Below, piece after piece: positions 20,224-29,051 of a DNA stretch of 39,706 bases. The stretch lies in the IMG/VR virus record IMGVR_UViG_3300049847_000168, positions 1-39,706 of that record. One strand, written 5' to 3'. Positions within the stretch are counted from its first letter, which is position 1. Each line of letters begins with the position of its first letter. The DNA is from a virus. A program made the position numbers and the translations under genes. Under the pieces are notes generated by a model. That model did no database searches. It saw only the letters and a program-made list of their open reading frames with translations, and had not been told where the DNA came from.

Positions 20224-21061
20224 GCCCGGCGCGCCGCCTAAATGCGCGCCTGTGGAACAACGGGATTCCCTTAGACGCTGACTCAAAGCCGCCCCCGCGC
20301 TCGGTCGTGCGTCCTTCGATGTCCCACAACTGAGTACCGCTCACCGTAACGGGCACCGGGCCACCTATCGCGCCCATGTCGAAGCCTATTGAGTCCTCTG
20401 CCCCCATCGGGTAGTCCCAGATCAGGTTCTCATCGTGGCAGTGCAGGTCTCGGCCACGGGACCACTTCAGCGCTACGTCATCGGTGAGCCGGCAGTTGAA
20501 TACCCGGAAGCGGTCGATCAATCCCTGAAGCGGGTTATTCAGGGCAGTGTTGTTGCCGATGTAGCTGGGGAAGGTGTTGTTGACAACGTAGTCACCGGCC
20601 GCGCTGGCCGTTCCCACAGCACCTTGACCTATGCCGCCCGCCATCATCTCGCCGTTGTGCCACCCAAAGCTCGCGGTGTTGAACGTCAGATCGATCTTGT
20701 GGCTGATAAGAAAGTGATGGAACTCAGCCGCGCTCTCAGGCGCCGATCGAGAGAACCCAGGGTGCAGATCGAACGGCAATTGGTAGGTCAGGTTCTGCGT
20801 GGTGAAGGGCGTCGTCATCACGATGCAGGGGCGACCAGTGGAGTCGACGGTAGTTAGACCGAGTGACATCTCGAAGATGGTGATCCCGGACGTGTTCTGG
20901 ATACTGCACACCCGAACCCCGGTGTCACGCATCTGCATGACGACCTCGAACGTGATCCAGTCAACCAGCGTTAGCGGGCTGAGTCTGACGTAGTCACTGA
21001 CGTTGAACCCGACAGCTAAGCCGGTAGAGGGGACAGCGAGATTCCCGATGCCGCGCGGCAT
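20216..21061 (-). CDS. Tail/receptor protein with LamG-like fold
   Basis: This 281-residue, beta-rich protein resembles concanavalin A/LamG sandwiches found in phage tail tips. Signals are WITFEVVMQMRDTGVRVCSI, GITIFEMSLGLTTVDSTGRP, FHHFLISHKIDLTF, GWHNGEMMAGG and GLIDRFRVFNCRLTDDVALKW, the last being the typical LamG closing strand. It lies at the end of the tail module, after the fibre and a 172-residue partner, so a role in binding the host surface is likely. No catalytic residues are evident. Confidence 0.65.
   Translation of the reverse strand: MPRGIGNLAVPSTGLAVGFNVSDYVRLSPLTLVDWITFEVVMQMRDTGVRVCSIQNTSGITIFEMSLGLTTVDSTGRPCIVMTTPFTTQNLTYQLPFDLHPGFSRSAPESAAEFHHFLISHKIDLTFNTASFGWHNGEMMAGGIGQGAVGTASAAGDYVVNNTFPSYIGNNTALNNPLQGLIDRFRVFNCRLTDDVALKWSRGRDLHCHDENLIWDYPMGAEDSIGFDMGAIGGPVPVTVSGTQLWDIEGRTTERGGGFESASKGIPLFHRRAFRRRAGLI
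20228..20250. terminator. GC-rich hairpin at the convergence point
   Basis: GGCGCGC at 20228-20234 pairs perfectly with GCGCGCC at 20244-20250 around a 9-base loop. It lies just beyond the stop of the last early gene, inside the C-terminal codons of the convergent tail gene. It lacks a U-run on either side, so it is not a classic rho-independent terminator, but it could slow transcription from both directions. Confidence 0.4.
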
Positions 21062-21064
21062 GGC

Positions 21065-21583
21065 TTAGTACTGCCCATCCCATCCAGTGATTCCAATCGA
21101 TACCGACGAGATCTGTGCGCCGGTGGAGTGGGTTAGGAACAGCCCGATCTTTTTGATGTGCGGCACGTCAGCGCCAAGGATGGATGCTACCGATCTGCGC
21201 TTGATGGCGTAGGTCAAGCTGGCCGTGGCTAGATCGATCTGGATGGATCGCACCAGCCATGCGGCAGCGCGTTTCCGCTGATCGCTCAGGAACGTGATGG
21301 TCTGGTCTGCGTTGCCAAGTTCCGACGGGAAGCTGGAGCCGTCATCAAGGTCAGAAAACGCCCACAGCTCAATTGACTTGTTGACCGTGGGCACTGTGCC
21401 GTTGAGGGTGATCTTGCCTGAGATCGCCAGGTCTCTCGCCAGCCCTGACGCGACGATGGCCGACACGTCCAAGAGCGCAGTCTGCGCGCCGAACAGCAGG
21501 GTCGACGAACTGGCCAAGTTAGTGGCCGACGTGAAGGTGAACGCTGACCACGCGCTCGGCGGCAGGACATTGAGGACACCCAT
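21065..21583 (-). CDS. Tail-fibre-associated beta protein
   Basis: This 172-residue, beta-rich protein begins MGVLNVLPPSAWSAFTFTSA and includes KSIELWAFSDLDDGSSFPSE and WLVRSIQIDLATASLTYAIK; its end, ISSVSIGITGWDGQY, closes a sandwich-like fold. The start has a strong AGGAG site. It sits between the T7-type fibre and the LamG-like protein, so a co-structural fibre or tip component is likely. I do not recognise a family. Confidence 0.6.
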   Translation of the reverse strand: MGVLNVLPPSAWSAFTFTSATNLASSSTLLFGAQTALLDVSAIVASGLARDLAISGKITLNGTVPTVNKSIELWAFSDLDDGSSFPSELGNADQTITFLSDQRKRAAAWLVRSIQIDLATASLTYAIKRRSVASILGADVPHIKKIGLFLTHSTGAQISSVSIGITGWDGQY

Positions 21584-21592
21584 GCGGTTCTC

Positions 21593-22636
21593 CTAGGAAA
21601 GTTCGACCAATGTGAGGTACGAGTAGTTGGCTTTGATCGTCTGCCCGTTTCCATTGTGCTTGATCGAGCAGGTTTCGCCGCCCGCCAGTGACAACAAGCA
21701 CGAAGGGATGTCAGCCGTCATCTCGTTGGTGCCGCTGCTGGCGTAGTCGATGGCAACGCCCTGCGTTTCCTTTGCGGCCCCACGAAAGAGGAACAGGTTG
21801 CTGCCAGTGCCAGCACCAATCGGATTGATGTCAACGTGGGCAGTAACCAGCAAGTCGCACCCTGCGCCGCCGGCGGTGTAGATGCCGCCACTCATGGTCC
21901 CTCGTGTGAGCGTGTTGGTGGAAGCCAGCGTGTTGAAGTTGAGCAGGACATCGCCAGCGCCGAGCGTCTGGTCACCCGATAGCTTGTACTTGGCTTGGCC
22001 CACCTTGTAGCCGTCCAGTACCCAGCCGGTTTCGTTGGAGTTGACCGTTACGACCTGTCCTGTCTTTCCGACGTAGGTGCCACCTGGTCCATCGACGAGA
22101 TTGAGCAGGCCGACCACGGCAGGGCCGCCGCCCCCGGGACTGCCAACGGCCTCGATGGCGTTCTCTGCCACGTTGACGCGCAGGTACAGCCCGCCCCTTC
22201 CGACGTAGCTGGCGAAGGTATCTCTCAGCGAGGTGAAGGCCAGCAGGCTCCCGTTCGGCAATCCAGGCGGCTGTCCACCGATGAGAAGTCCGTTGAGGTA
22301 GCCGTTGTCTTGCAGCGCACGCCACAGTTCGTCGATGTCGAAGTTGAGTTGGCTGGCAAGGAAGTCGCCGAGCGTCTGGTAGTCGACGTTGCGCTGTAGC
22401 GGCGTGGCGCGGTCGATGGTGACTGACTGGCCGGCTACCGGTGCCACCGCCAGCGTGACGTTACCGCCTGTTGGATTGTTCAGCCCGCTGATCGAGTAGT
22501 CAGCCGGGTAGTTCTTGAGTACGTCGTTGACCTTCACCACGATCGAGGCGTTGCTGGTAGCCTTGAAGGTGTAGGGAAATACCAGCGAGCCGCTGTAGGT
22601 GTAGCTGTTGTGCGGAATCTGTATCGATACGGTCAT
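21593..22636 (-). CDS. T7-type tail fibre protein
   Basis: This 347-residue protein has at residues 1-~110 the N-terminal anchor of T7 gp17-like fibres, with FPYTFKATSNASIVVKVNDV, YSISGLNN, ATPLQRNVDY and QLNFDIDELWRAL (the last about 93-105). This part docks on the tail. The remainder has Gly-rich turns and beta segments, and residues about 230-340 look like a small receptor domain. The short length compared with T7 gp17 (553) and the two partner genes downstream suggest receptor specificity is split over several proteins. The start overlaps the terminase stop by ATGA. Confidence 0.88.
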   Translation of the reverse strand: MTVSIQIPHNSYTYSGSLVFPYTFKATSNASIVVKVNDVLKNYPADYSISGLNNPTGGNVTLAVAPVAGQSVTIDRATPLQRNVDYQTLGDFLASQLNFDIDELWRALQDNGYLNGLLIGGQPPGLPNGSLLAFTSLRDTFASYVGRGGLYLRVNVAENAIEAVGSPGGGGPAVVGLLNLVDGPGGTYVGKTGQVVTVNSNETGWVLDGYKVGQAKYKLSGDQTLGAGDVLLNFNTLASTNTLTRGTMSGGIYTAGGAGCDLLVTAHVDINPIGAGTGSNLFLFRGAAKETQGVAIDYASSGTNEMTADIPSCLLSLAGGETCSIKHNGNGQTIKANYSYLTLVELS

Positions 22637-24336
22637 GCCCAGTCCACCTCAGCTAGCATCTCGCCATTGAACCAACCGGGGCGCCATTCTTGACGTGCCG
22701 GTTCCGCTGAGCGCTGATCAGGATCACCAGTGCTGACCTCTGGCCTGAACAGGCGCTCAGGCGTCGTCGAGATCGCACCAGCCAAGGAGTCAAGGTAGTC
22801 GTCCTTCTGGTTGCGCTTACCAGGGCGCCAGTCCCTCATCTCGTCGATCGCCGAGCCTGCCAGTACAGACCGGTGTGCGAACAGCATGCGAGAGGTGAGC
22901 GGCCCTTCCACGGCATCCAGAATCCGCTTGCTCTTGTTCTCCACGGCGCGCTCCACCTTCACGCCACAACGGATACCGCGTTGACGCAGTACGGCGCGTA
23001 GTGACGACGGGGCGAACTCGCCAATGCCGTTCGTTTCCACCACCACGGCGGGCAAGTGTAATTCCTTGATCAGGCTGGCGAGCTGCGATACCTGCCCGCC
23101 GATGATCTCGATAGCCTTCTCATCGAACTGCGCCACCTCACCGGTGAGCGATACGGCGCGGTGCCAGTACCGGCGGCCCATGGCGTCCTGTAGCACCACG
23201 GCGACAGCGCTCACGTCTGAGTTCTGCTTGGCGCTGGATGGATCCCATCGGGCTGAGGCGCCAACGATCTGCGTGTCGCCCAGCCACATGCTTGTTTCGC
23301 CATTGGCAGTCGTGAGGCGCACTTCAGTCTCATACGGCACCAGCATTGACGGTGGTAGCCGGGCATTGCTGAGCGTCGTCGCGACCAGCTGGTACTGGCT
23401 ATCCCATGCCCCGTAGGTCGCGCAGCCCTGCCGCTTGAACTTGATCTCTTTGCGGGTGAAGCGCTCAGGCCAGGCGTTGTCGGTGCACAGGTCGAGGTGA
23501 ATGCCGGGCGGTTCCTCGAACACGACCTTGTTATCGACGATGCGGTAGTCAACGTTCTCGATCAGTACCTGAGCGTGCTTGCCGATCCCGCCGAGTACCC
23601 ACAGGCCATCAGGCCCCAGTTCCCACGGGATGACGAACTCGGTCTTGGTATCCACCCAGTCCACATACCGCACTGACTTGCCGAACAGGGGGATGCTCAG
23701 CTCTGCCGCGCCGCCCGCTACTTCCTCGTCGTAGACGGAGTGTTCGGTGTGCGGGGTGCCGATGTAGGTCTTGCAGCCGTCCGGCAAGAGGATGTGCGTG
23801 GATTCACCGATGCGCTGGCGGAGCAGTTCTCGCGCCTCGGCATTGCCTACGTTGCGCGGCACCTCAACGTCGTCGAAGTCGCAGGCGTCAGCACGGGCAC
23901 CGACTGCGTTGGAAGCTACGCCCACCGCGTGGATGCTGGGATTACGAGCGTCCTGTGATCTCTCCACCCAGAACATGAATGCGCCAGCCGAACGTTTGCG
24001 CACCATGCCTTGGCAGAGCGGGTGTTGCCGCATGATGTGCAGTACGTCGCGGGTCAGCCGGCTCGCCATTTCGTCATCGACTGACCAGATGATCGAGCGG
24101 CGCCAGTAGTCGCGGTACAGCTGCCACGCCTTGTACAGCGCGTAGAGCGTGGACTTCCCGGCCGAGCGGAAGACGCGCAGCACCCTCACGCGCGAATCGC
24201 ACGACTCCAGCCACTGGCAGATACGCACGTGGATCATCGGCGGCTCCCAGCCCTGAAGCTCTGCCCAGATCAGGTAGAACGTCAAGAAGCTGACCTTCTT
24301 CGGCTCGGGCAGCGGCGGGGAGAGATCGCTCATCAT
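22633..24336 (-). CDS. Large terminase subunit, T7 gp19-like
   Basis: This 567-residue packaging motor has an ATPase domain with a Walker A-like RSAGKST (57-63) and Walker B CDFDDVE (152-158), of the podoviral type. The nuclease domain has DPSSAKQNSDVSAVAVVL (about 370-390), the strand VVVETNG (about 435-441) and DDYLDSLAGAI near the end. It translocates DNA into the prohead and makes the genome ends. It is coupled to the small subunit by ATGA. The Walker A has Arg-Ser-Ala in place of the usual Gly-rich pattern, as in T7-like terminases. Confidence 0.92.
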   Translation of the reverse strand: MMSDLSPPLPEPKKVSFLTFYLIWAELQGWEPPMIHVRICQWLESCDSRVRVLRVFRSAGKSTLYALYKAWQLYRDYWRRSIIWSVDDEMASRLTRDVLHIMRQHPLCQGMVRKRSAGAFMFWVERSQDARNPSIHAVGVASNAVGARADACDFDDVEVPRNVGNAEARELLRQRIGESTHILLPDGCKTYIGTPHTEHSVYDEEVAGGAAELSIPLFGKSVRYVDWVDTKTEFVIPWELGPDGLWVLGGIGKHAQVLIENVDYRIVDNKVVFEEPPGIHLDLCTDNAWPERFTRKEIKFKRQGCATYGAWDSQYQLVATTLSNARLPPSMLVPYETEVRLTTANGETSMWLGDTQIVGASARWDPSSAKQNSDVSAVAVVLQDAMGRRYWHRAVSLTGEVAQFDEKAIEIIGGQVSQLASLIKELHLPAVVVETNGIGEFAPSSLRAVLRQRGIRCGVKVERAVENKSKRILDAVEGPLTSRMLFAHRSVLAGSAIDEMRDWRPGKRNQKDDYLDSLAGAISTTPERLFRPEVSTGDPDQRSAEPARQEWRPGWFNGEMLAEVDWA

Positions 24337-24668
24337 TGGGTGCTAACTACCTTCAGACCTTCCAGCCGCTTGGTGAGTAGGCGACCTTGTTCCTCGAACT
24401 TGTCGTACTTGAGTTGTTGCTTCTCGCGGTAGCCGACACTAGCCGGGCTGAGTATCCCTCGCTCGATGACCACCTGAATGCGATTGACGAGCGAGACCAT
24501 GGCGCTGGCAGATGCGCGGGCCGCGGCGCGGGCGTTGCGCGTCTCCTTGTCCATCTGGCCGATACGCTCCCCGGCGCCCTCCCACTGATCGGGATCGCAC
24601 TCCTCCAGCAGCGCATCGACGAGACGCTCTTCAAGACTACGCAGTTGATCGAGCTGTTTCGGGGTCAT
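24333..24668 (-). CDS. Putative small terminase subunit
   Basis: This 111-residue helical protein begins MTPKQLDQLRSLEERLVDAL and includes a basic run KETRNARAAARASASAMVSL and a C-terminal helix (LLTKRLEGLKVVST). Size, helical content and position directly before the large subunit (ATGA) support the small, DNA-recognising subunit. No classic helix-turn-helix is visible, so the assignment rests on context. Its start overlaps the ejected-protein gene upstream by four bases. Confidence 0.75.
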   Translation of the reverse strand: MTPKQLDQLRSLEERLVDALLEECDPDQWEGAGERIGQMDKETRNARAAARASASAMVSLVNRIQVVIERGILSPASVGYREKQQLKYDKFEEQGRLLTKRLEGLKVVSTQ

Positions 24669-27130
24669 TGGAATGCTTCCTCAAGACGTGGCGCCTCGGC
24701 GTCCGACAGCGGCGCGCCGGGCGGCAACCAATAGCTTTGCTTGTTCTGCTTCTCGGTCTGACTCTTGATCCGATTCAGGTAGCCGGGCTGCAAGTATTCC
24801 TGAATGTCATGTAACACGAGATGATCCATCAGTCCCTTCGACCACCACAAGTTTACGAGCGGGGCGTTGTTGCGAGCAAAGCGAAAGGCGGCCCCCTCTT
24901 TGGCTGGCAAGTTCTCCATGAACGTCTTGTTGCTGGAGCCAGCGTTAAGCATCGAACCTAGACTCGCCACCGTGTCGAATTGCGGACCCAGCAACGACAA
25001 GGCAGCCCGACCCTTGCCAGTGTTCGGGTCTGATCCAAGTAGCTGCGAGATCGAATCCGCAAGCGGGCCACCAGCACCGCCGCGGACGAAGGCATTCGCC
25101 CAGAACTTGGCATTGCCCATCGGCTTGGGGTTTCTCTGATTCGCCAGTTCGGCCAGCTGGATCGATACAGCACCAAGGATGGTAAGCGACGTGGCCAGCC
25201 CGGCGCCGTACTTCACCGCTGAAGCCTTGTCGCCCATGCGCCACATGTCTATCGCGCGCCCGAGATGGCGAGTGATCATCGAGAAGGGGAAGGCTTTGAA
25301 CAGGGCCATAGCACGCAATAGTTCGCCTTGAAACGAACCCGGCGTCGTGCCTCTGGTCAGCGCTGCCTCGGTGTAGAGATCAGGGGCGAGTGAGGCGAAC
25401 TTGCTCTCGTCAGCCGTGATGGCAAGGAAGCGGGTGACGGCGCGATCTACGTCACCTACAGGGAAGCCGGTCACCGCCCGCAATGAATCACGGGTAAGGA
25501 TCGCGGTGCTTCCGTACATGTCTGGCGTGGCCGCTTGCCATACCGCGAAGTCCTTCTCAGTCACACCGGCGAGTTGTAGGTGCTTTCGATCCAATTCATC
25601 CATGGCTTCCCACGCGCCACGAGACAGCTTGCCCATAGAAGCAGCGAGGTTCAGTGATGCGGCTTTGCGTAGCGCCTGCGTCCAGTCGACAACGAGACCC
25701 AGCTTCATGGTGGTATGCGCAACCTTGGAGGTCCAGCCGTAACCAAGGTTGTTCTCGACGAAGCGATTCATCCCGGCCATGGCGGTTTCGCCGATGAACC
25801 CGGCACGGTTCAGATATTCGGTGTTAGCTTTGCCAAGTACCTGAAAGGCCCTGATGCCGGATGTCAGTATCGGTATGCGATTGAACCCAGTCGTATGAAA
25901 GTAGGTGCCGATGTCCTGAATAGAGTTGAGCAGGGTTGAGCCAAGATGGGCGCCTACTTCGAGGTTGCGCCACCCGCGAAGGAAACGCGCCACGTTCTCA
26001 TCACCCTTGAGCGGTACGTTGGTCTTTCCCGTCAGCGAGTCGAACATGTGCTGCGTGGATACGCCGACGACTGGCGGGCCGACGCGGTCGAAGTCGCCGG
26101 CCTTGACGGCCCTCTGGTGCAGCGTCTCATACAGGCCGTGCGGGTCGGGTCCCATCTGTTCGAGCAGCGTGATATCACGGGCGAGCCGCGCGACGTGCGA
26201 TTGCATGGCGTAGAACAGCCCGCCGTGGCCGAACTCGTTCATCTGGTCAGCCCACGCGTCACCGTCCTTGAAGTGCAACTCACGATGCTTGGTGGCACTG
26301 CGCGTAGCCAGGGTGCCACGGAACTGGCGTTCACCCGGCTCAAACTTGTTCAGGCCGTCGGTGGACAGCGTTTCGAACGACTCGCGCAGCATCTCGCGCA
26401 TGCGGTCATCGGTCATCAGCGCACCATCCTCATCGACGTAGAGCGCGCGATTGAGACGGTTGAGCGTTGTTTCCACCCACTTGTCGACGCCTGCGCGCAC
26501 CATCTTCACGGCATCGTGCATCTGCGGGATGTAGCCGTAGCCGAGTTTGCGAACATCGCCACCTGCCCGGTTAATGCGTTGCCGCATGTCCTCCATGCCG
26601 CGTAGCCAGACATCGACAGCCGCCTTGGCCTCGACGTTGCCCGTTTTCTTGCCGAACACCTCGTTGGCGAAGTCACGCGCGAACTTGGCATCTTCGACGA
26701 AGCCGAACCACTTGCCATCGGATGAGTTCAGCGCCTTGAACATCTGGCCGAAGTACTCGTTGATGGTGCCGTGAACTGCCTTGCGAACATCTGCCAAGAA
26801 CTGGCCGACAGCGTTGAAGTCCTTGATGTGCGTCAGCGACTGAATCTCGTTGATGCGATCAGAGACCCGCGCGTCGGCACTGGCAGCCAGTAATGTCCGC
26901 CGCATCTTCTCTGACGACTCGTGCACCAGCTCAGCGGCAGACCTGTGGGCCGCTGCCTCTAACCGCTGCTGACGTGTCAACCCCTGCCACACCTGCCGGT
27001 CACTGGCCGCCAGCGTGCGCATGTTGCGAATGATGCGTTGCTGTAATTCAGTACCTTCGCCACGTCGCAGCGGCCGCCCGATAGCCTTCTCGACAGCGGC
27101 AATGCACTTGGTACGCATCGGCTTAGCCAT
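24665..27130 (-). CDS. Large internal virion (ejection) protein
   Basis: This 821-residue protein occupies the place of the T7 gp16-type large internal core protein. It begins basic (MRTKCIAAVEKAIGRPLRRG) and is highly helical through its length, with hydrophobic patches that could enter the membrane, such as YGAGLATSLTILGAVSIQLA (about 652-671). Residues about 470-560 have many aromatic residues. It probably helps form the channel that carries DNA across the envelope. No lysozyme or transglycosylase motif was seen, unlike T7 gp16. It overlaps the gene upstream by eight bases. Confidence 0.7.
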   Translation of the reverse strand: MAKPMRTKCIAAVEKAIGRPLRRGEGTELQQRIIRNMRTLAASDRQVWQGLTRQQRLEAAAHRSAAELVHESSEKMRRTLLAASADARVSDRINEIQSLTHIKDFNAVGQFLADVRKAVHGTINEYFGQMFKALNSSDGKWFGFVEDAKFARDFANEVFGKKTGNVEAKAAVDVWLRGMEDMRQRINRAGGDVRKLGYGYIPQMHDAVKMVRAGVDKWVETTLNRLNRALYVDEDGALMTDDRMREMLRESFETLSTDGLNKFEPGERQFRGTLATRSATKHRELHFKDGDAWADQMNEFGHGGLFYAMQSHVARLARDITLLEQMGPDPHGLYETLHQRAVKAGDFDRVGPPVVGVSTQHMFDSLTGKTNVPLKGDENVARFLRGWRNLEVGAHLGSTLLNSIQDIGTYFHTTGFNRIPILTSGIRAFQVLGKANTEYLNRAGFIGETAMAGMNRFVENNLGYGWTSKVAHTTMKLGLVVDWTQALRKAASLNLAASMGKLSRGAWEAMDELDRKHLQLAGVTEKDFAVWQAATPDMYGSTAILTRDSLRAVTGFPVGDVDRAVTRFLAITADESKFASLAPDLYTEAALTRGTTPGSFQGELLRAMALFKAFPFSMITRHLGRAIDMWRMGDKASAVKYGAGLATSLTILGAVSIQLAELANQRNPKPMGNAKFWANAFVRGGAGGPLADSISQLLGSDPNTGKGRAALSLLGPQFDTVASLGSMLNAGSSNKTFMENLPAKEGAAFRFARNNAPLVNLWWSKGLMDHLVLHDIQEYLQPGYLNRIKSQTEKQNKQSYWLPPGAPLSDAEAPRLEEAFQ

Positions 27131-29051
27131 CTAGCGTCCCCCCTTGGAGAATGCAGTCTGCCGCTGCGGCGAACATCTGTGAGTCGTTCACGGTATCCAA
27201 GTGATCCTGCATGAGATGTTCTACGGCTTGAGCGATGGGTACTTTCCCTTGGCCAGTGTCGATTTCCAGGTCTGGATGAGATTCGGCGAGAGCGCGTAGC
27301 TGTCCGATCTCTGGCGGTTCTGGTGGCGGCTTCACTTCGGCCTTTGACTGCTCGGCAGGCTTGGCAGTCTCGGCTTGAGCGGCCGGTTTGGTCTTGTCAC
27401 CGAATACGATTACCTGCGGTTCTCTGAAAACGTTCTCAAGCGTTTTCTTGCCAAACGTCTCCTTCCCATGCCTGTATTCATCGTATTGAGGAACATCTTT
27501 CCAATTCACGATCAGGCCATCGTGCCCTTTCTGCTTCACCAAAGCCTGTAATTGACTCGTCATTTCCTGCAACCTTTCCGGAGGGAGACCATGTGGATTG
27601 GGGAATTCCCAGCCGGCTTCCTTGGTTAAAGTCCTCCACTGATCATCACTACGGATCACCAATGGATCCGATAGCGGAGCGTGAACCGCTTCCTGTTTAG
27701 GGCCGTACCGGCTAGCCGCTTCCTTCGAGAGCGTGTAGTAACGAGCTTCGCCTGCTATGGGGATGCCATGGCTGCCAGACGAGTACACATTCGGATCGAG
27801 ACGATCTGCACGACCGAAGCCGCGGTAGACGGTTGTTGGAATGTCGGTCGGCCATTTAGACGAGATTGGAGCCGCCGGCGCTGCTTCTGGCGTGGCTTTC
27901 GACGTCTCCTGCGCCCGCTCCTTCGCCTTCTCTGACTGTCTGAACACATCCATGGCTGATGGATTGTCCTTGGCAGTACCAAGCTCTCGAAGAATCTGCG
28001 CGCTGAGATCGTCCTTGGCTACAGGGGAGCCATCCACAGGGACGACATCTCTCGTCTCCCCATGATTAAGAAGGGCATCCAACTCACTACGGGGCGGCAA
28101 GGTCGCATCTTCCTTGACCTGCGCCGCCAGTCCCTTCCTAACGCGATCAGCCGCTTCAGTGAGCCGCACCTCGCTAACCGGCGTGTCGGGATGCACCGAC
28201 ATCGGTTCTCCAGCCAGCGCGGCGTCGATAGCGCTCTCGTTCATGTCGCGCGCGCGCTGGGCTTGGAACGGGTCTTCGGGTAAGAGCTGCCCTTCAGTCC
28301 GGGCATTCTCAAGGTTGAGCGTCTGGGCAGCGGCCCGCACGTCAGGATTGAGCGTAACGCCTTTGTGCAATGCCGCGATCCCACCACCCAGGATGGCATT
28401 GATGCTCATCGAGACCGGGTCGAATACGGTGTACTGATCGGCCAGATGGTTGAGGTTGTCCTTCTCCAAGATGGTCTTGGTGATGGCGCGCTGACTGACA
28501 TCGAGAGCGACGTTGGCGCCTGCTCCCTTGAGCGCCCTGACTGCGAGGCTGCCGGTGAACGAGGCTGGCAGCTTGAGTCCTGCTGCCGATGCAGCACCGG
28601 CCACTAAGCCGGTTCCTAGGACTGCTGGCGTGCTACCACCGGCCATCGTGACATCGTGTTCTTGGCCTATCGTTTCGTGAGCAACAACACCCGCGATCCC
28701 GCCGCCCAGCGCAGCCTCAGTTCCAAGCGAGGACAACCCACCGATCACGCTCGTCGCGATGCCCACATCTTCAGGCTTCGGCTTTATTGACTCAGCCGAG
28801 TCATCGAGCTGTTTGGCGAAGTCGTAGTAGAACGCAGCGTCGTGCGGTTTCTCTTCGAAGCCACCGGCAATGATGTTGACGTTCCTAGCCATCTTCAGCG
28901 CTGCAACAGCCGGATAGCGCCAGATGTTGTCGGCGATCCCTTTGAACGGGTCATGCCACGGGCCGGGCGTTTCTGGCGGCGGCGAGTTGCGCACCGAGTC
29001 TTCGTAGGAGACCTGCTCGGCGTGAGGGTCTAGGTCGTTCCAACTTGACAT
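27123..29051 (-). CDS. Internal virion protein with ADP-ribosyltransferase-like domain
   Basis: This 642-residue protein lies between two core proteins and is probably packaged and ejected with the DNA. The N-terminal ~95-230 is Gly/Ala-rich and hydrophobic (SVIGGLSSLG, GGGIAGVVAHETIG), suited to membrane insertion. Residues about 405-552 match the ADP-ribosyltransferase-like layout of phage polyvalent proteins: TVYRG (R410), ARYYTLSKEAASRYG (436-450), SDPLVI (461-466), GHDGLIV (509-515) and PQVIVFGDKTK (545-555). R410 and S442 could be the first two catalytic positions; I cannot assign the third acidic one with confidence. The linker (380-400) is disordered. NAD-dependent host modification is possible but not shown. 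Confidence 0.72.
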   Translation of the reverse strand: MSSWNDLDPHAEQVSYEDSVRNSPPPETPGPWHDPFKGIADNIWRYPAVAALKMARNVNIIAGGFEEKPHDAAFYYDFAKQLDDSAESIKPKPEDVGIATSVIGGLSSLGTEAALGGGIAGVVAHETIGQEHDVTMAGGSTPAVLGTGLVAGAASAAGLKLPASFTGSLAVRALKGAGANVALDVSQRAITKTILEKDNLNHLADQYTVFDPVSMSINAILGGGIAALHKGVTLNPDVRAAAQTLNLENARTEGQLLPEDPFQAQRARDMNESAIDAALAGEPMSVHPDTPVSEVRLTEAADRVRKGLAAQVKEDATLPPRSELDALLNHGETRDVVPVDGSPVAKDDLSAQILRELGTAKDNPSAMDVFRQSEKAKERAQETSKATPEAAPAAPISSKWPTDIPTTVYRGFGRADRLDPNVYSSGSHGIPIAGEARYYTLSKEAASRYGPKQEAVHAPLSDPLVIRSDDQWRTLTKEAGWEFPNPHGLPPERLQEMTSQLQALVKQKGHDGLIVNWKDVPQYDEYRHGKETFGKKTLENVFREPQVIVFGDKTKPAAQAETAKPAEQSKAEVKPPPEPPEIGQLRALAESHPDLEIDTGQGKVPIAQAVEHLMQDHLDTVNDSQMFAAAADCILQGGTLDG

